DNA of 64,000 nt, taken from positions 124,001 through 188,000 of the forward strand of contig OZ025825.1 of assembly GCA_964019425.1 (NCBI GenBank). The letters are read 5' to 3'. The stretch comes from Flectonema sp. DT1601. Taxonomy: Eukaryota > Euglenozoa > Diplonemea > Diplonemida > Diplonemidae. The notes below the pieces were generated by a model that saw nothing but the letters and a program-made list of their open reading frames with translations, did not search any database and was not told where the DNA came from. Position 1 is the stretch's first letter; each line of letters starts with the position of its first letter. Both the position numbers and the translations under genes were made by a program. Positions 46,801 to 58,543 of the stretch are shown piece by piece.

Positions 46801-49800
46801 CCCAACTCTCCCCCCATCAGAGGGAAAAAAAAAAAACAATAACGCTATAAGTATATATAAAAAGATAACTGTGAAGCTGCTCAACCGAATATACAAAACA
46901 AACATTCCAAAGGAAACTCGTTCGTGCGCAACCGCGCGTAATAAGCGCTGGCTGGCACTTACCATATTCGTCTCAGCATTGAAGTCACTCTTTGTCTGGA
47001 TAAAAACAACTGTTGCAGCAGCAAGAGAAAAACAACAAAAGAAAGAAACAGGGAGACCTTAAGCAGGGCAGGTGTGTCGGCATCTTTAATGGTGAGTAGC
47101 ACCACAGTAAAAAAGTTCTTGCCTGCTGGAAAAAGAAATAGAAGAAAAAAAAACGAATCGGTGTGAAAAATCACGCCAAATTTAAAAATAAATAATTATT
47201 TGTGACAAGAATACTTTGATTGTGTTGTTATGGCTGTTTCCTTTTTTTTTATTTTTTCAAGATTCATTTTTTTTTTTTTCCCCCTCCCCAACTTAAGCAT
47301 TCATACAAATCCTTTCCTCTACATAGATTGAAACACGGGGTTCATTCCTTATCTCACGTTTTAAGTTTCTAGTAAATTTAAATCCAACGTGATTCCACCT
47401 TATAAGAGATAACTTATAAGAAAGGACTAAAGGACTTTTAACTAAAGGACTTTTAAAAAATCATAAATACATCCTCCATCAGGGTTGATTGGGAAACCAG
47501 CATATTGAAAATAAATTAAGGTATTCTGATTGATTTTGTTTGTTGGGGGCCGGATTGTTGTGAGCACCTAGAATACAAAGCGCGAACACACAACAAAAAA
47601 AAAAAAAAAAAAAAAAGGGATATAAAAAAATGATACTAAAGAGAATTGAGACGGGGAGAAAAAGCAAGCAAATCTTGCCAAATGAAATTAATTCACATCC
47701 ATACCCTTCGTGAGTATAGTACAGAGTCGCCACTGAGAATCGTTCTTCAGTGATTACCACGGACACCAGTCTCGTGGAAAGTCTAAGTCTGCAACAAGTA
47801 CGTACTGTACAGAAAAAGGTAACAACGTAGTACTCACTCATATGATTTCAAAAAGAAAAGAAAAAAAACTGTTAATATTGCACGACTACATAAATTGCTT
47901 CGTTCATGGCGAGAACGAAGTAAAAATAAACTTTTTTTTTTGAAAGACTATTGATTGGTACCACAGTAATTTTTTGTTCATCCTTTACCAGTGAGGTTAA
48001 CACATAAGAAAGTTTCAAAAGAAAGGTTTGAAAATACTGAATTCGCTGTCAACAAGTCAGCGATGCCATTGAAAAGACTAAATTCTTTGAAAGGAACAAA
48101 AAAAAAAAAAAAAAAAAAAAAACATTTCTCTCCTCTGAACCAACGAGTGTGTTTGGGTATCCACAACACACTATGTAATTTGCCTTATCAGCTTTTAATT
48201 GACACTAGGGGAAAAAAGAGAAGGGATATAACGACATAAACATATGTATTGTATCAAAGTTAACTAATATGAGTATTAGTAATTTATGAGGCGGTTAATA
48301 AAGATGGGTGAGGAGAAAAGAGAATGAACGATTTAAGTATGTCGACACTCACTTGGGGGGGACTCCGTAGTTCCCAAACCTCTCAAAAAAAAAGAAGAGC
48401 AGGAATCGTTCTACAGTAGTACGCACATCCAGATAAGAAATAAAGACTAAAAAAATTAACTATTGCTTTAGAAACTACTTTTGGAAAATTCTCATCACTC
48501 GCCCTAAGAGGTGATGACTGGCCGTCGTCAAACTAAACCGCACCTGATAAGAGAAGAAAAGTGCCCTTAAAACAAAAGGAAAAAAAGCTCCTTAGTACAG
48601 CATCGACTTCTCTTATCAAGAATTTCTCAATGAACGATGAATAATATTGATTTCCTTCTCTCATGGACAGCTCGTTAAATCTGGAGAGAGATACAGTCTT
48701 CTAATTGTGGAGGGAAGAAGATAAATTAAAAAAAATTAAAAAAAAAAAAAAATTATATTTTTTTAAATATCAACAAGACATAATGAAGGGATGGGGGAAG
48801 TGATTGATGTTATAATGATATTCCCTTAAAGAATAAAAATGTGAAGGGAAAAAAAAAAAAAGGGAGAGAGAGAGAGAAAGCTCAACCACCCAACCAGTAG
48901 GATGTCTACCTGTCAGATTAGGTGTCTCTCTGAGAGTGCCATAACCTAGTCATAGAAGAAACATAAAAACTTTGTCCAAAAAAAAAAAAAAAACAGACTA
49001 AAAAAAAAAAGAAAAAAAACCGAAACAAATTTTCGTTTTTTTATTCCTTCTCCTCTACGCAGAAAAAAAGAAGGAAAAAAAAAAAAATTCTTCTTTTTCA
49101 TACCTCGGAGACTGCTCTCTCACATCTTGCGATTCCGAAGTTTTTTTTTTTTCTTCCCCTAGAACCATAATAAAATCCGGAAGACACTCCAACACGCCCA
49201 ATGACGTGTGAGGATGAAAAAAAGAAAACAAAACACCTTTCAGTATAGTAGCAAAGTAGAAGTCCTGAGTAGAATACATTTGACTAAAAGGTAAATTTAA
49301 ACACAAGAACGACCTGCTCTCATCACTACCCAACTTCATTTGGACTACGCTGCTTCATCTATCTTTCTGGTAACCAAATTCTAAATAAAAAAAATAAAGA
49401 CATTTTAAAAAACTGAGGGGTTCAATACTGGCCCAAAGAGAATAGCCAAGCATTTCTAAGGGAAAAAAACAGTGAAATGAGAAAGGGGGAAGTACCGTAG
49501 CCGGAAATAAGTATTTCGTGTACCCGGGATGAGAATATAAAGTTAATGTAAATTAGTTAGTTAGCAAGCTCGGAACTGAGGATCAATTCGGAGTAGTTCA
49601 CCTTGCCTAGAGACTAACAGGTTGAAAACAATTAAAAGAAATGATGTGTGGGGGGGAGACGAAGGGGTAAAGAGTAATAATAAAATAATATTAAAAAAAA
49701 ATATATATTCCTTTCCGTTCCTTATATAAGCTCTTTCTTCATGAAATAATCACATGTGTCTAATGCCAACATACCACGAAAGAAAATTTAAGGAACATGA

Positions 49801-51559
49801 GGGGGGTCGTCCACTCCTAATTACCCCCAAGTATTAATATCATAGGGGGCTCACCGAATGCTTTAAAAAGGAGTATAACAAGAACTTGAGCCACACGAAT
49901 AACTACACCAATCTGTAAGGAACTGAATCAAAAAAAGGAAGCTCAAACGAGAGACAGTTAGTTTTAAGTCCTAACTGTTCCGCACCCAAAAGTAAGAAAT
50001 GTGAACTTTAAACTGAGTGCTTTAATTTATACATCCCTTGAGATTAACAAGAGTATCAAGAAGCTACAAGAAAATATGACAAACACCAAAAGGTGACTAA
50101 AGCTACCAAGGTAGTGATTGGTAAGCTCTACAATATTTGACTCACAAACAGATAAAGCCTGCATGTGACAGCATGCTTTGTCTCTTTTCTCTTACCTTCC
50201 TGACTCACGTATCAAGGAAATTCAAAAGGGGGAAAACGTGAAAATAGTGTTAGGAGGGACATCACCTTCCTATGCTGAATATGAGTAAGTTTATTTATTT
50301 TTTTTTTTGGAGAATTTTTTTGTAACTTCTTTTTTTTTCTTTGTTATATTCTTCTTGGGGGGGAAGGGGGGGGGGTTCACTTTTTTCCATTCTTCTATGG
50401 AATTCGTTCATTTTCAATAGTGGAAAGAAAAGAGAATTTTTTTTTTTTTTTTTTTTTTGGGGACTTGCATCATGGCAGGATTGTATGTTGATTAAAATAG
50501 CAGTACGTAATACCAACTGTTCCCTAAATACTACTCCCTAGTTTGGGTTTAGGGGATGAGAGTGTAAAGGAAAAATACGACGATGATGACCAATGTAGAG
50601 AGACAGAAACACCTATATTCATTATATCGATGGATGGGGAGTATTTGCGTTCAAGGGCAACCTGGGAAAGCCGCGCAAAAAAAAAGGGAAAAAAAAAACA
50701 GAAATAATTAATAAAAAATAAATAACGAAAAAAAAAGAAATAAATCATATCGTCGTATTATGGCCTCATAGTCACGAGAAAAAAAAAAGAAAAAAAACCT
50801 TTTGCAATTCTTGCAAAGTGAAGGGACAAGCCCAAAGACAACCATCTACACGGCCATAGACAGCGTCAGCAGGGGAGAAGGAAGAGAAAGCGGGTTGCGC
50901 AGACCAGCCATTGGGGAAAGCACCAAATGAACTGTTGGCCGTTTGGCATAACATAAAAATAATTCATAGAGGATTAAGTCGGCAGACTCTCAAAAAAAAA
51001 CAGAGCGGGCAAACAATAGAAACGAAGTCAAAAGAGAATAAATAAAAAAAAAAAAAAAAAAAAAAGTAAATAATATTTTTTTTTTTCTTAACAAAAAATC
51101 GATTTAAAAAAAACCAGAGCAACTTAAGGAAAAAGAAATTAGAAAAGAAGAAGAAGAAGAAGAAGAAGAAAAAGAAAGAAAAAAACTGCAGGAAAGGACT
51201 CCTCAGTTTGCGCATACAATGCAAAAAAGTTTTTTTAAAAAAATTAAAAAATAAAATAAAAATAGATACATTGATCTTCGGGTAATTTGGTTCATAACTG
51301 CAAGCAGTGATGAGGAGTACCCTATTAATAAGAACCCTGGTAGTCCTCCTCTCCAAAGATAATAATGTGGTGTGTGCACACTCAGGTGCCTTGCAGTAAT
51401 TTCATAACGACAACGTTAGATGTTGACGTTGAGCAACACAGCTGCTAAAATAATAATAGGTTTTCAAGAAAAAAAGAAAGGTTTGGGAGTTGGGAAATGG
51501 GGTATAAAGAAATCATAATAATAACATATGGTTGCAGGCTTTCTATTGAAATATAAAAG

Positions 51560-51597
<38 letters not shown>

Positions 51598-53759
51598 CGT
51601 GTGTTGCATAGCATGTGAAAGCCTCTTACTTACGGTTCCCGAAAGGTAAATGAAATGCGGTATCCGATTGCGAAACAGTCGTAGCTGCGAGTAACGTAGA
51701 TAACACCCCACTAAAAAATGAAGAGCACAGATAATAGTCAGATAAGAGAGTCGATGTAGATAGGAAAATTTGATTCTTGAACAAAACAAACAAACAAACA
51801 AGTTGCTTTGATGCCGCCCCCCAATTGGAAGGCGGCCACCTGTCCCCCCGTCCCTACCCTACTTACCTTAAATTAGTTATGTTGCTTTTTTTTATTTTAT
51901 TTTAAACGTAAATTCCCTTTTTATTTATTTAAAAAAAAAAAAATTCTTTAAAAAAAATCCTCTAAAAAAAGAGGATAAAAGAACAGAGATGATCGAAAAT
52001 AATACGTCAATTATTGTGTGATTTGATTGTTGTTTGCTTGCTTCGTGAATAACGCACAAGTTACGGCCTAGGAAACGAGTGAGATAGAGCTTCCCCGGAT
52101 GTTTTAATTGAGCATCCATAAGATGCTTTTATGAATAAAAAAAACCCAAAGTATCATGATGTGTACAACGTCGGTGTTGGTAATAATTATGTCGATAGTG
52201 CACACGCATTGGGTTTTAAATTCACAATTCAATTTTTTTTGTTTGAAGAGGTCATTTCTTTTTTTTTTTTTTTGATATATGAAATACGATCATCAAAGTT
52301 CATTTTTTTTTATTATTATTATTATTTTTTTTTTTTTTTTTTTAATAAAACATATATAACGGGAACAAAACAAAAAAAAGAATATTGAAAAAAATTCTTA
52401 AAAAAAAGCAAACAGAAATAAAATAACATAAAATAAAGGACAAGTTTGGTAGAGGAAACCGGGAGGCTTTTTTTTTTTTTTTTTTTCTTTTTAATTTTTT
52501 TTTTTTTTTAAAAATTACTTCTCGTTGATTCAAGATCGGGGGAAGTCTATCACAACCAAAACACAAACACCTGACTAAGAAAACCTGCAACATTATTAGG
52601 TAGCGTGACTAGTAGTATAACTCTCTTTTTTTTTTTTCTTTCTTTTTTTTTCCCTTCCTTGTTTTTTTTTCATCGAAAAACAGACTACAAGCAAACTACA
52701 CCAGTCTCTGAAACGTGGCAGCAAACAAGGCAGGAATAAGAATCCTCAGTAAGACTATAAAAAAAATTCTGAAAGAGAAGTTCAAGCGCCCGGCTTACTA
52801 TTAAGCAGGATCCATTGTTGACATAAAAAAAGAACCAAACACGGATATTGGTGTCCACACCAACGTCACAGAGAATCCAGCGAGTTGCCTAAAACAAAAT
52901 ATGTAGTCTGTTTTCTTTTTTTCTTATCTATTCGTTTTTTTTTTGTTTTTTATGTAGATTTCTCTTTAGAAAATAACATTTTTTTTTTTTTTTTTTCAAG
53001 AATAATTTCTTCTTCTTGATTTTGGAGCCAAGCAATATAAAAAAAAAAAATAACCGCTCTCTCTTTTTTAGCCTTTATTTTATTATTATTATTATTATTA
53101 TTTTTATTTTTTTTTTCAAACTATTTTTTTAGAAGACTTGTCGTCACGATCACAATGGACAGCAACAAAGAACTTCCAGGTAAACATGTGTGATTGACAA
53201 ATACAGCCACGAGCACTTTTCGCAATTTATGTTCTTCGACAGAGCAGTTCACCGAAGGAGCAAAACACTTATACCTCATAATACAAAAATTACAACGTTA
53301 AATCAACTATGAGATCTTGAAAAAAATAAAATTGGCACTCAGACACGGCACACTTGAAAAGAATTATCGCCCGCTATCGATAAACAGTTAGACGCTAATC
53401 TTTTTGAATGCGAGAAGCAATCAAGACTTTGTATGCGACGTGTGAAAAAATTAACCAATGCTAAACAGATAACCTCTTGTGACACATGAAGAAACAAGAA
53501 TCTCAGACCCGCAAATTTTTTTATACAGTTTTTTTTTTTTTTTTTTAGTATTTGAGGTACTTTTTTTATGTTCGTATTTTATAAAACCCCTTCAGAACAT
53601 AACAAACAATAAAGAATAATGCGATTTTTAAAAGTGCAAAGTGTTATTATTAATTGTCCTTATCAGTAGAAAATAGTGAAAATATATAATTTTAAAATTG
53701 AGATTTTTTTTTTTTTTCCACAAAAAAAAAAAAAAAAAAAACTCAATGTGCAAAGAAAT
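33468..53759. other. 20-kb interval without a gene I can support
   Basis: The interval is dominated by A and T runs of 15 to 30 bases, with frequent AT-rich simple repeats. No frame over 100 codons reads like a protein. A few islands free of homopolymers have exon-like features: 34170-34295 plus (acceptor TTTTTAAAG, 41 codons, stop), 45379-45466 plus (acceptor CCTTCCAG, 29 codons, stop), 37474-37532 minus (acceptor with eight T then ATTAG, 19 codons, stop), 50799-50954 minus (open, Pro/Ser/Phe-rich, GT at its end). I could not join any of these to partners. It could hold split genes with very small exons, noncoding RNAs, or simply be spacer. Confidence 0.5.
43789..43823. repeat. (GTAA)n microsatellite
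   Basis: Eight to nine perfect GTAA units run into an A tract, in the gene-poor interval. Confidence 0.95.
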
Positions 53760-54428
53760 TTATGCAGAGCTTGCAATAAGTTTTCTTGTACGCACGGCGT
53801 TTAGAGCGGTACCACGAGGTACGGACTTGCAGAGTGGCTGCTGAACAGGAACATTGCGGCGAAAGGAAGTGTTTGCGGAAGTTGGTGGGCGTTCTGGTTG
53901 ACGAGGCTTCGATTTCTCTGACGACATAAGTGCGCGTTCCATTGCGTGGTATTCCTCTGGCGATACTTCCAAAGTGAAGTCCATGTCAACCAGGAAGGCA
54001 GATTCAATCGTGCGCAACTCCTTTAATGGAATTCCACCTAATCTACTGTAGAATACATTACATGGGTTCTCATCATCTCTAATCTTTGTAGCAGTAACAA
54101 ATGCAGATATGATTAGTCTGTGAACATTCTTAGCAGTGAGAGCGATACCAGTTGCCGCTTCGAATCTCACTAAGTAAATAACCATAAAGATGAATACAGC
54201 TGACTCACAGTCAGAATATTTACAGAATCTGTATAAGAATCTGTCGATATCAGGTGATCCTCCTAGTCGTCCGTTATAAATAGTACTCTTGTTCTCAACT
54301 TCGCTGTTTAACTCAACATTCTTCTTTAAAAATGCTGCGATCTGTGGAAGTTGTGGATGGAAAGCATTCAATCCCCGAATATCCTCAAGGGTTGGACATC
54401 CTTCGTTGTTGGATTCGATTTGCGACAT
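53760..54428 (-). CDS. PHO80-type cyclin
   Basis: 222 residues, one exon. It is a regulatory partner for a cyclin-dependent kinase. The cyclin box spans roughly 45-165: FLYRFCKYSDCESAVFIF, LVRFEAATGIALTAKNVHRL, then AFVTATKIRDDE, NVFYSRLGGI, LKELRTIESAFLVDMDF. The order NVHRL - KIRDD - VFYSRLGGI - LKEL - E-x-x-FL is the signature of the PHO80/P-U type family found in fungi, plants and protists (including CYC2-like cyclins of trypanosomes). The C-terminal 50 residues are basic and disordered. The start follows a CCCCCCTCAG acceptor by 24 bases; that acceptor coincides with the end of a dispersed repeat. Confidence 0.9.
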   Translation of the reverse strand: MSQIESNNEGCPTLEDIRGLNAFHPQLPQIAAFLKKNVELNSEVENKSTIYNGRLGGSPDIDRFLYRFCKYSDCESAVFIFMVIYLVRFEAATGIALTAKNVHRLIISAFVTATKIRDDENPCNVFYSRLGGIPLKELRTIESAFLVDMDFTLEVSPEEYHAMERALMSSEKSKPRQPERPPTSANTSFRRNVPVQQPLCKSVPRGTALNAVRTRKLIASSA

Positions 54429-54454
54429 GTTTTTTTTTGGTGTCGTTACTTGCT

Positions 54455-54545
54455 GAGGGGGGTTAACTGTTTGATTTTGTACGTAAAATACAGATGTATT
54501 GTATCATAAACAACATAACGATAATTTAACATTAGTTGCTAAGGG
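54455..54545. repeat. dispersed repeat, copy 1 (upstream of the cyclin gene)
   Basis: This roughly 90-base block resembles 63645-63746 in the HECT intron: both have GAGGGGGGTT, GATTTTGTA, TGTATTAT or similar, then ATAATTTAACATTAGTT and CTAAGGG in the same order, about 75 percent alike by eye. In gene sense its end supplies the CCCCCCTCAG acceptor of the cyclin gene. Confidence 0.65.
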
Positions 54546-54608
54546 GGAACTTGGATAAATAAATCAAGGTTAACACGCAACAAATTAGACATGAATCATT
54601 ATAACTGA

Positions 54609-54630
54609 GGGGGGGGGGGGGGGGGTGGGG
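54609..54630. repeat. G homopolymer (17 G, T, 4 G)
   Basis: An unusual G run in a genome where nearly all homopolymers are A or T. It lies about 180 bases upstream of the cyclin start and could form a G-quadruplex. Confidence 0.9.
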
Positions 54631-54796
54631 CAGAGTTGAAAAATGAACTAAGGTTCCTTTTGAATGGCAATACAATAACTTGTTCTCCGTGGGATGATAG
54701 TTCGCCTGTTAATAAATAAAGCAATGAACTTGATTCTGGTGAAGGTTTAAACAAAAACAATCGATCACCGATTCGATAGAGTATCCGATACTTATA

Positions 54797-55099
54797 TTAA
54801 GAAGTAAAGTTGTTTTGTTTTAACTCTTCGTCTACGTTAGTAGTAAAAGAATTATTAATCAATTTAGAATGAACATCAGTCTGTTTTAGTTTTCCTTCTT
54901 TCCACCTCTTCTTCAGTAACAGGCTCACTGCTAATATCTTAGCCATGCTGAGCACTTCTTTTGAAGATTTTTCACTTTTTATAATTTCTTTCCTTCTCAG
55001 AGATCTCAAAAGGTTACTTTGCTCTGTTAGTTGTCGTTCGGTCTCGTGTGCGTTTGGTTGTGACCTGAGAAGGCCCTTAATGAACATGTCACAGGTCAT
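54797..55099 (-). CDS. small basic helical protein, 100 aa, unknown
   Basis: The frame is open to 55147 but the likely start is the ATG at 55099, because a strong acceptor TTTCTCAACACAG ends 9 bases before it. The product is mostly amphipathic helix, with QLTEQSNLLRSLRRKE and a C-terminal LLLKKRWKEGKLKQ, and an Asn/Asp-rich tail. I recognise no family. It sits 370 bases upstream of the cyclin gene on the same strand. Confidence 0.55.
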   Translation of the reverse strand: MTCDMFIKGLLRSQPNAHETERQLTEQSNLLRSLRRKEIIKSEKSSKEVLSMAKILAVSLLLKKRWKEGKLKQTDVHSKLINNSFTTNVDEELKQNNFTS

Positions 55100-55321
55100 A
55101 TTTTTGAACTGTGTTGAGAAAGCAAGTTTGAGATTTGAGATAGGCAAAACTACAGATTGCTATTTGTTGCTGTCGCGTTGCTAGAGAATTTCGTCGAGTT
55201 ATCAAAAACAGTCAGCCTGCCGATATACCCATGAGGAAAGTAGTGATAATTACACGAAAAAATAATTTAGATACCACAACACAAAACTATAATCAATGAG
55301 CAAGCTATAATGCACACGAAC

Positions 55322-55384
55322 ATGGTGACACCTCGCGTTGGTGAGGGGTAGGGACGAGATGAAAGAATACACAACGATCCTCTG

Positions 55385-55421
<37 letters not shown>

Positions 55422-55731
55422 CATTTTTCTTGTTCGGATCCTTTTTTTGACTGCCGTTTCTCTCTCTTTTTTTCCTTCAGATTATAAAAATTTGAGAAGT
55501 GACCAAGTCACGACGCTGGATAGCATCTTTTGTGTGCTTCATTTCTTTTCCAACTGTTCTAATTTTCTCTCTTTTCTTTTTCTCCTGGCAGTTGCCAAAG
55601 AGACAGCGCAAAATATCAGTGCGGACACTACAAAATTAGACCACAGTCTTGAAGGGGAAAAGAAAAAAGAAGAGGACAATAATTTCAAAGGATCTGACGA
55701 GAGCAGTGAGACCAAACAGCGTCAAATGTAA
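55322..55731 (+). CDS. proposed three-exon plus-strand gene, 69 aa
   Basis: Exon 1 (55322-55340, ATGGTGACACCTCGCGTTG) ends at GTGAGG. Exon 2 (55481-55531) follows a long pyrimidine tract ending CCTTCAG and ends before GTGTGC. Exon 3 (55592-55731) follows another pyrimidine tract ending CTGGCAG and closes with TAA. Both junctions keep the frame. The product starts MVTPRVDYKNLRSDQ and ends in an acidic, Lys/Glu/Ser-rich tail (EGEKKKEEDNNFKGSDESS). No family is recognised. It would be the only plus-strand gene in the window and would diverge from the 100-residue gene at 55099, making 55100-55321 a shared promoter region. This rests on splice signals alone. Confidence 0.4.
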
Positions 55732-56059
55732 CAGCGGAAGGGGAAGCGAGGAGGGTCACACACACATACGAAAGTTGAAAAGCAACACGTCATTCTTTTC
55801 ACTTCCTATTTCCTAAAATCCTACAAAGAGTTACACTGGTGTTGGAAACCGACTTTTTTTTTTTTTTTTTCAACACAGTTTTTCCAGCGTAGTGGTTATG
55901 CCTCATGAGCACAAAACTTGAGCTCGTAACGTAGAAAATCCAAACGCGGAAGAGTATTCATTTTTTTTTTTTTTTTTTTTGTCCCCTCTGTTTTTATGTT
56001 TCTTTTTTTTTTTTTCTCGTCGCTATTTATTTTGTCTTGTTTTCGATTCTGTGTTGCTC

Positions 56060-56090
<31 letters not shown>

Positions 56091-56168
56091 CTTCTCATGG
56101 GAATTTTCAAGGGAAAAAATGTCATTTTCGGACTCTAGAGCCGTCATCGAAGAAAGCAAACAGCTGAT
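55732..56168. other. intergenic DNA, no gene seen
   Basis: Homopolymer-rich, with long T runs near 55960-56095. It probably includes the 3' UTR of the CAP-type gene. Confidence 0.6.
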
Positions 56169-58543
56169 TTATCCAGCGTGCTCCATAGGAACAGTTTTCA
56201 TCTTAGGAACACCATTCTCATATGTGATGCGAGTAACGAACTGTTCAGGAAGTGGTTTTTCAATTGGATCGGCCTCATCATCCTTTTCATCAGTGAATGT
56301 TACGTTTATGCAAGTAGAAGCACAGCTGGTAATCTCAACATCACGTGATTCCTTAGTGGTGTAAAGCATAACTTCATTACAACGATCTAAGATAAATGAA
56401 GGAAGCTTTTCGGTTGCCTGAATCTCAATCTTCATACCCTTTGAAACTTCAACACTCGATACGACACCCTTCATCATGATTCCAACATTCTTACAGTCGT
56501 TACAAATTACTGAGTTGATCTTTGAGGCGGTAATTTCAAGTAACATATTCTCGCAGTCAGTTACGTGAATCGAGTGGGTCATATTTGCGTCATCAAGCTT
56601 CTCATGATGTTTGTCCATTCTAGTTCCGCACACATTCTCATATTTCCAGGCCTTTCCTTCAAGTGCAATTTTCTGCTCCTTCTTTTGAACGACCTTTCCT
56701 GCTGCTGCGGCCTTCTTCTTTTCCAATTCCTCTTGTCTGGCAGCCTTCTTTCTCTCAAGTTCCTCAAAATCAGTAACCTTACCGACCTGTTGGTAATTAC
56801 TTGTGTTGGTATTCAGAGGGGTAATTTGCCTTGTAAAGAACCAGAAAAGATTTCTTTTTTTAAAAATTAAAAAATAAACTATTTACAAACTTCATTCTCG
56901 TCTCTGTTTTTGTGTCTCTTGTCAGAATCGTTAACTTTACGAAGACCCTTTGTGATGTCAGTACCTGGTTGGGTTTTTGATTTTATATTACATTTGGTGA
57001 TACCAAAAAGCATTGTTTAATAAAATAGTTTACGACTACAGCAGTAAACTCTCAGAGCTAATCTTTCCAAACTCAAAAAAGTAAAAACGCACCTTGGGCG
57101 AGCTGTTTGAAGAGCGCAGCACGTGCTTCCTGTTGTTTGGCATCATCGTCATTCTGTTGTATTGTTGTTGTGTTTCGTAGGAAGTTGTAACAATTCCAAA
57201 TAGAAAAGATTTCTTTATAATTAGTAACGTTCTTAATGTGTGCAGTAACTTTAATAAATACCTTTGGACCGCTGATTCTCTCCATGAAGTCTGCTGGCAT
57301 TGGTGGAGGAGGTGGAGGTGGGGCTCCACCTGCCTTTGGTGCTGGCTTAGCAGGCGCAGCTGGAGCTGGAGCTGGGGCTTCCTCTTTTGCCTTTGGCTCC
57401 TCCTTCTTCTCTTCCGCCTTTGGTTCTTCCTTCTTTGGTTCCTCCTTCTTTGGTTCCTCAACAGGCTTTGCTGGTACGGGTTCTGGTTTCTTTTCTTCAG
57501 CTGGAGCTGGAGCAGCATCTTTTTCGTCACTTCCAGAAAAGTCGTAACCAGTTGGCTTGTGAGCTCCAGTAGATGATTGAAGCTGTTGAATTAAATCTTT
57601 TTCATTAAGATCAGTGACGTCACAAGTATGAACAGATATATGAGAGCCAGTGATTATTCTTTGTTGGAAATCAACCTTGTGGGCTGACACCTTTGCTCTG
57701 AGCATTGGCTTTACGTTTGGACCAACCCAAGAGATGAAGATAAATTTATTTCTGATGGATTTTATTGAACCTCTGTCGTCGATGGCCTTACACTTGAGAC
57801 CTGCGAACTGAACAATATCAGGTTCGAATGCTTTTATTAATCCATCGAGACCAGATGTTCCTTGTTTCTGTACAGTTGCTGATGAAACGTCCTTACCGTC
57901 ATACGTGGCAATCATCCATTTGGTGGTTGTTTTATCGTTCTTTATTTCTTCCCAGAGATCTGCAGGTTTGAGACCTGATGTTCCGGTTGCCTTCTTTGGT
58001 GCCTCTTGAGGAGCTTCAGTCTTCTTTTCAACAGGGGCTGGAGCAGATGATGAGGAAAGGCCTGTTGTTAAACCTGATTGGTTATCATTTCCATCAAATT
58101 CGTAACCAGTTGGCTTATGAGCACCAGTTGATGACTGAAGCTTATCAACTAGGGCCTGTTCTGATAAGTCATCCAGATCAGATGTTTGAATTGAAATGTG
58201 ATTTCCGTCAAACAGTCTTTGGAATTCTGACCTCAGGGTACCACATCTTGCTCTTTGAACAGCACTAACAGAGCCTCCCAACCAGGTCACGAATACGAAC
58301 TTTGCTCTGACACTCTTTGTTGTACCTCTATCGTCTACTGCTCTGCATCTGAATCCACCGAATAATACTTTCTTATCATCTAAGAATGATACGAACGTCT
58401 TCAAACCATCACTTCCCTTTCCAACCAACTCGGCACTCTTACCGTCGCTTGCTGGTGCTACGAGCATCCAGTTAGAATTAGTTTTGTCATCTCTGATGCC
58501 TGTTGGTAATTTTTTTTTTTTTTTATATATCAGAATGAGACAT
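56169..58543 (-). CDS. actin regulator: two coactosin-like ADF-H domains fused to the C-terminal half of CAP (about 5 exons)
   Basis: Exons: 58499-57262, 57153-57093, 56964-56891 and 56786-56169, with GT-AG introns that all keep frame; a short first exon probably starts at ATG 58543 (MSHS), but its donor is unclear. The product is about 667 residues. Two coactosin-like ADF-H domains (roughly 5-135 and 185-320) carry SVRAKFVFVTWLGGSV and SIRNKFIFISWVGPNV, the coactosin KF-x-W-x-G-x-V core. Each ends with SSTGAHKPTGY. Then come a Lys/Glu/Pro repeat linker, a run of seven Pro, KGLRKV and KRHKNR (matching the CAP WH2-region K-GLR-V and KTHKN), and a CARP beta-helix beginning LEGKAWKYEN and ending PEQFVTRITYENG ... 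EHAG. CAP recycles cofilin-actin and exchanges actin nucleotide; coactosin binds actin filaments. The usual N-terminal helical domain of CAP is absent. Confidence 0.88.
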
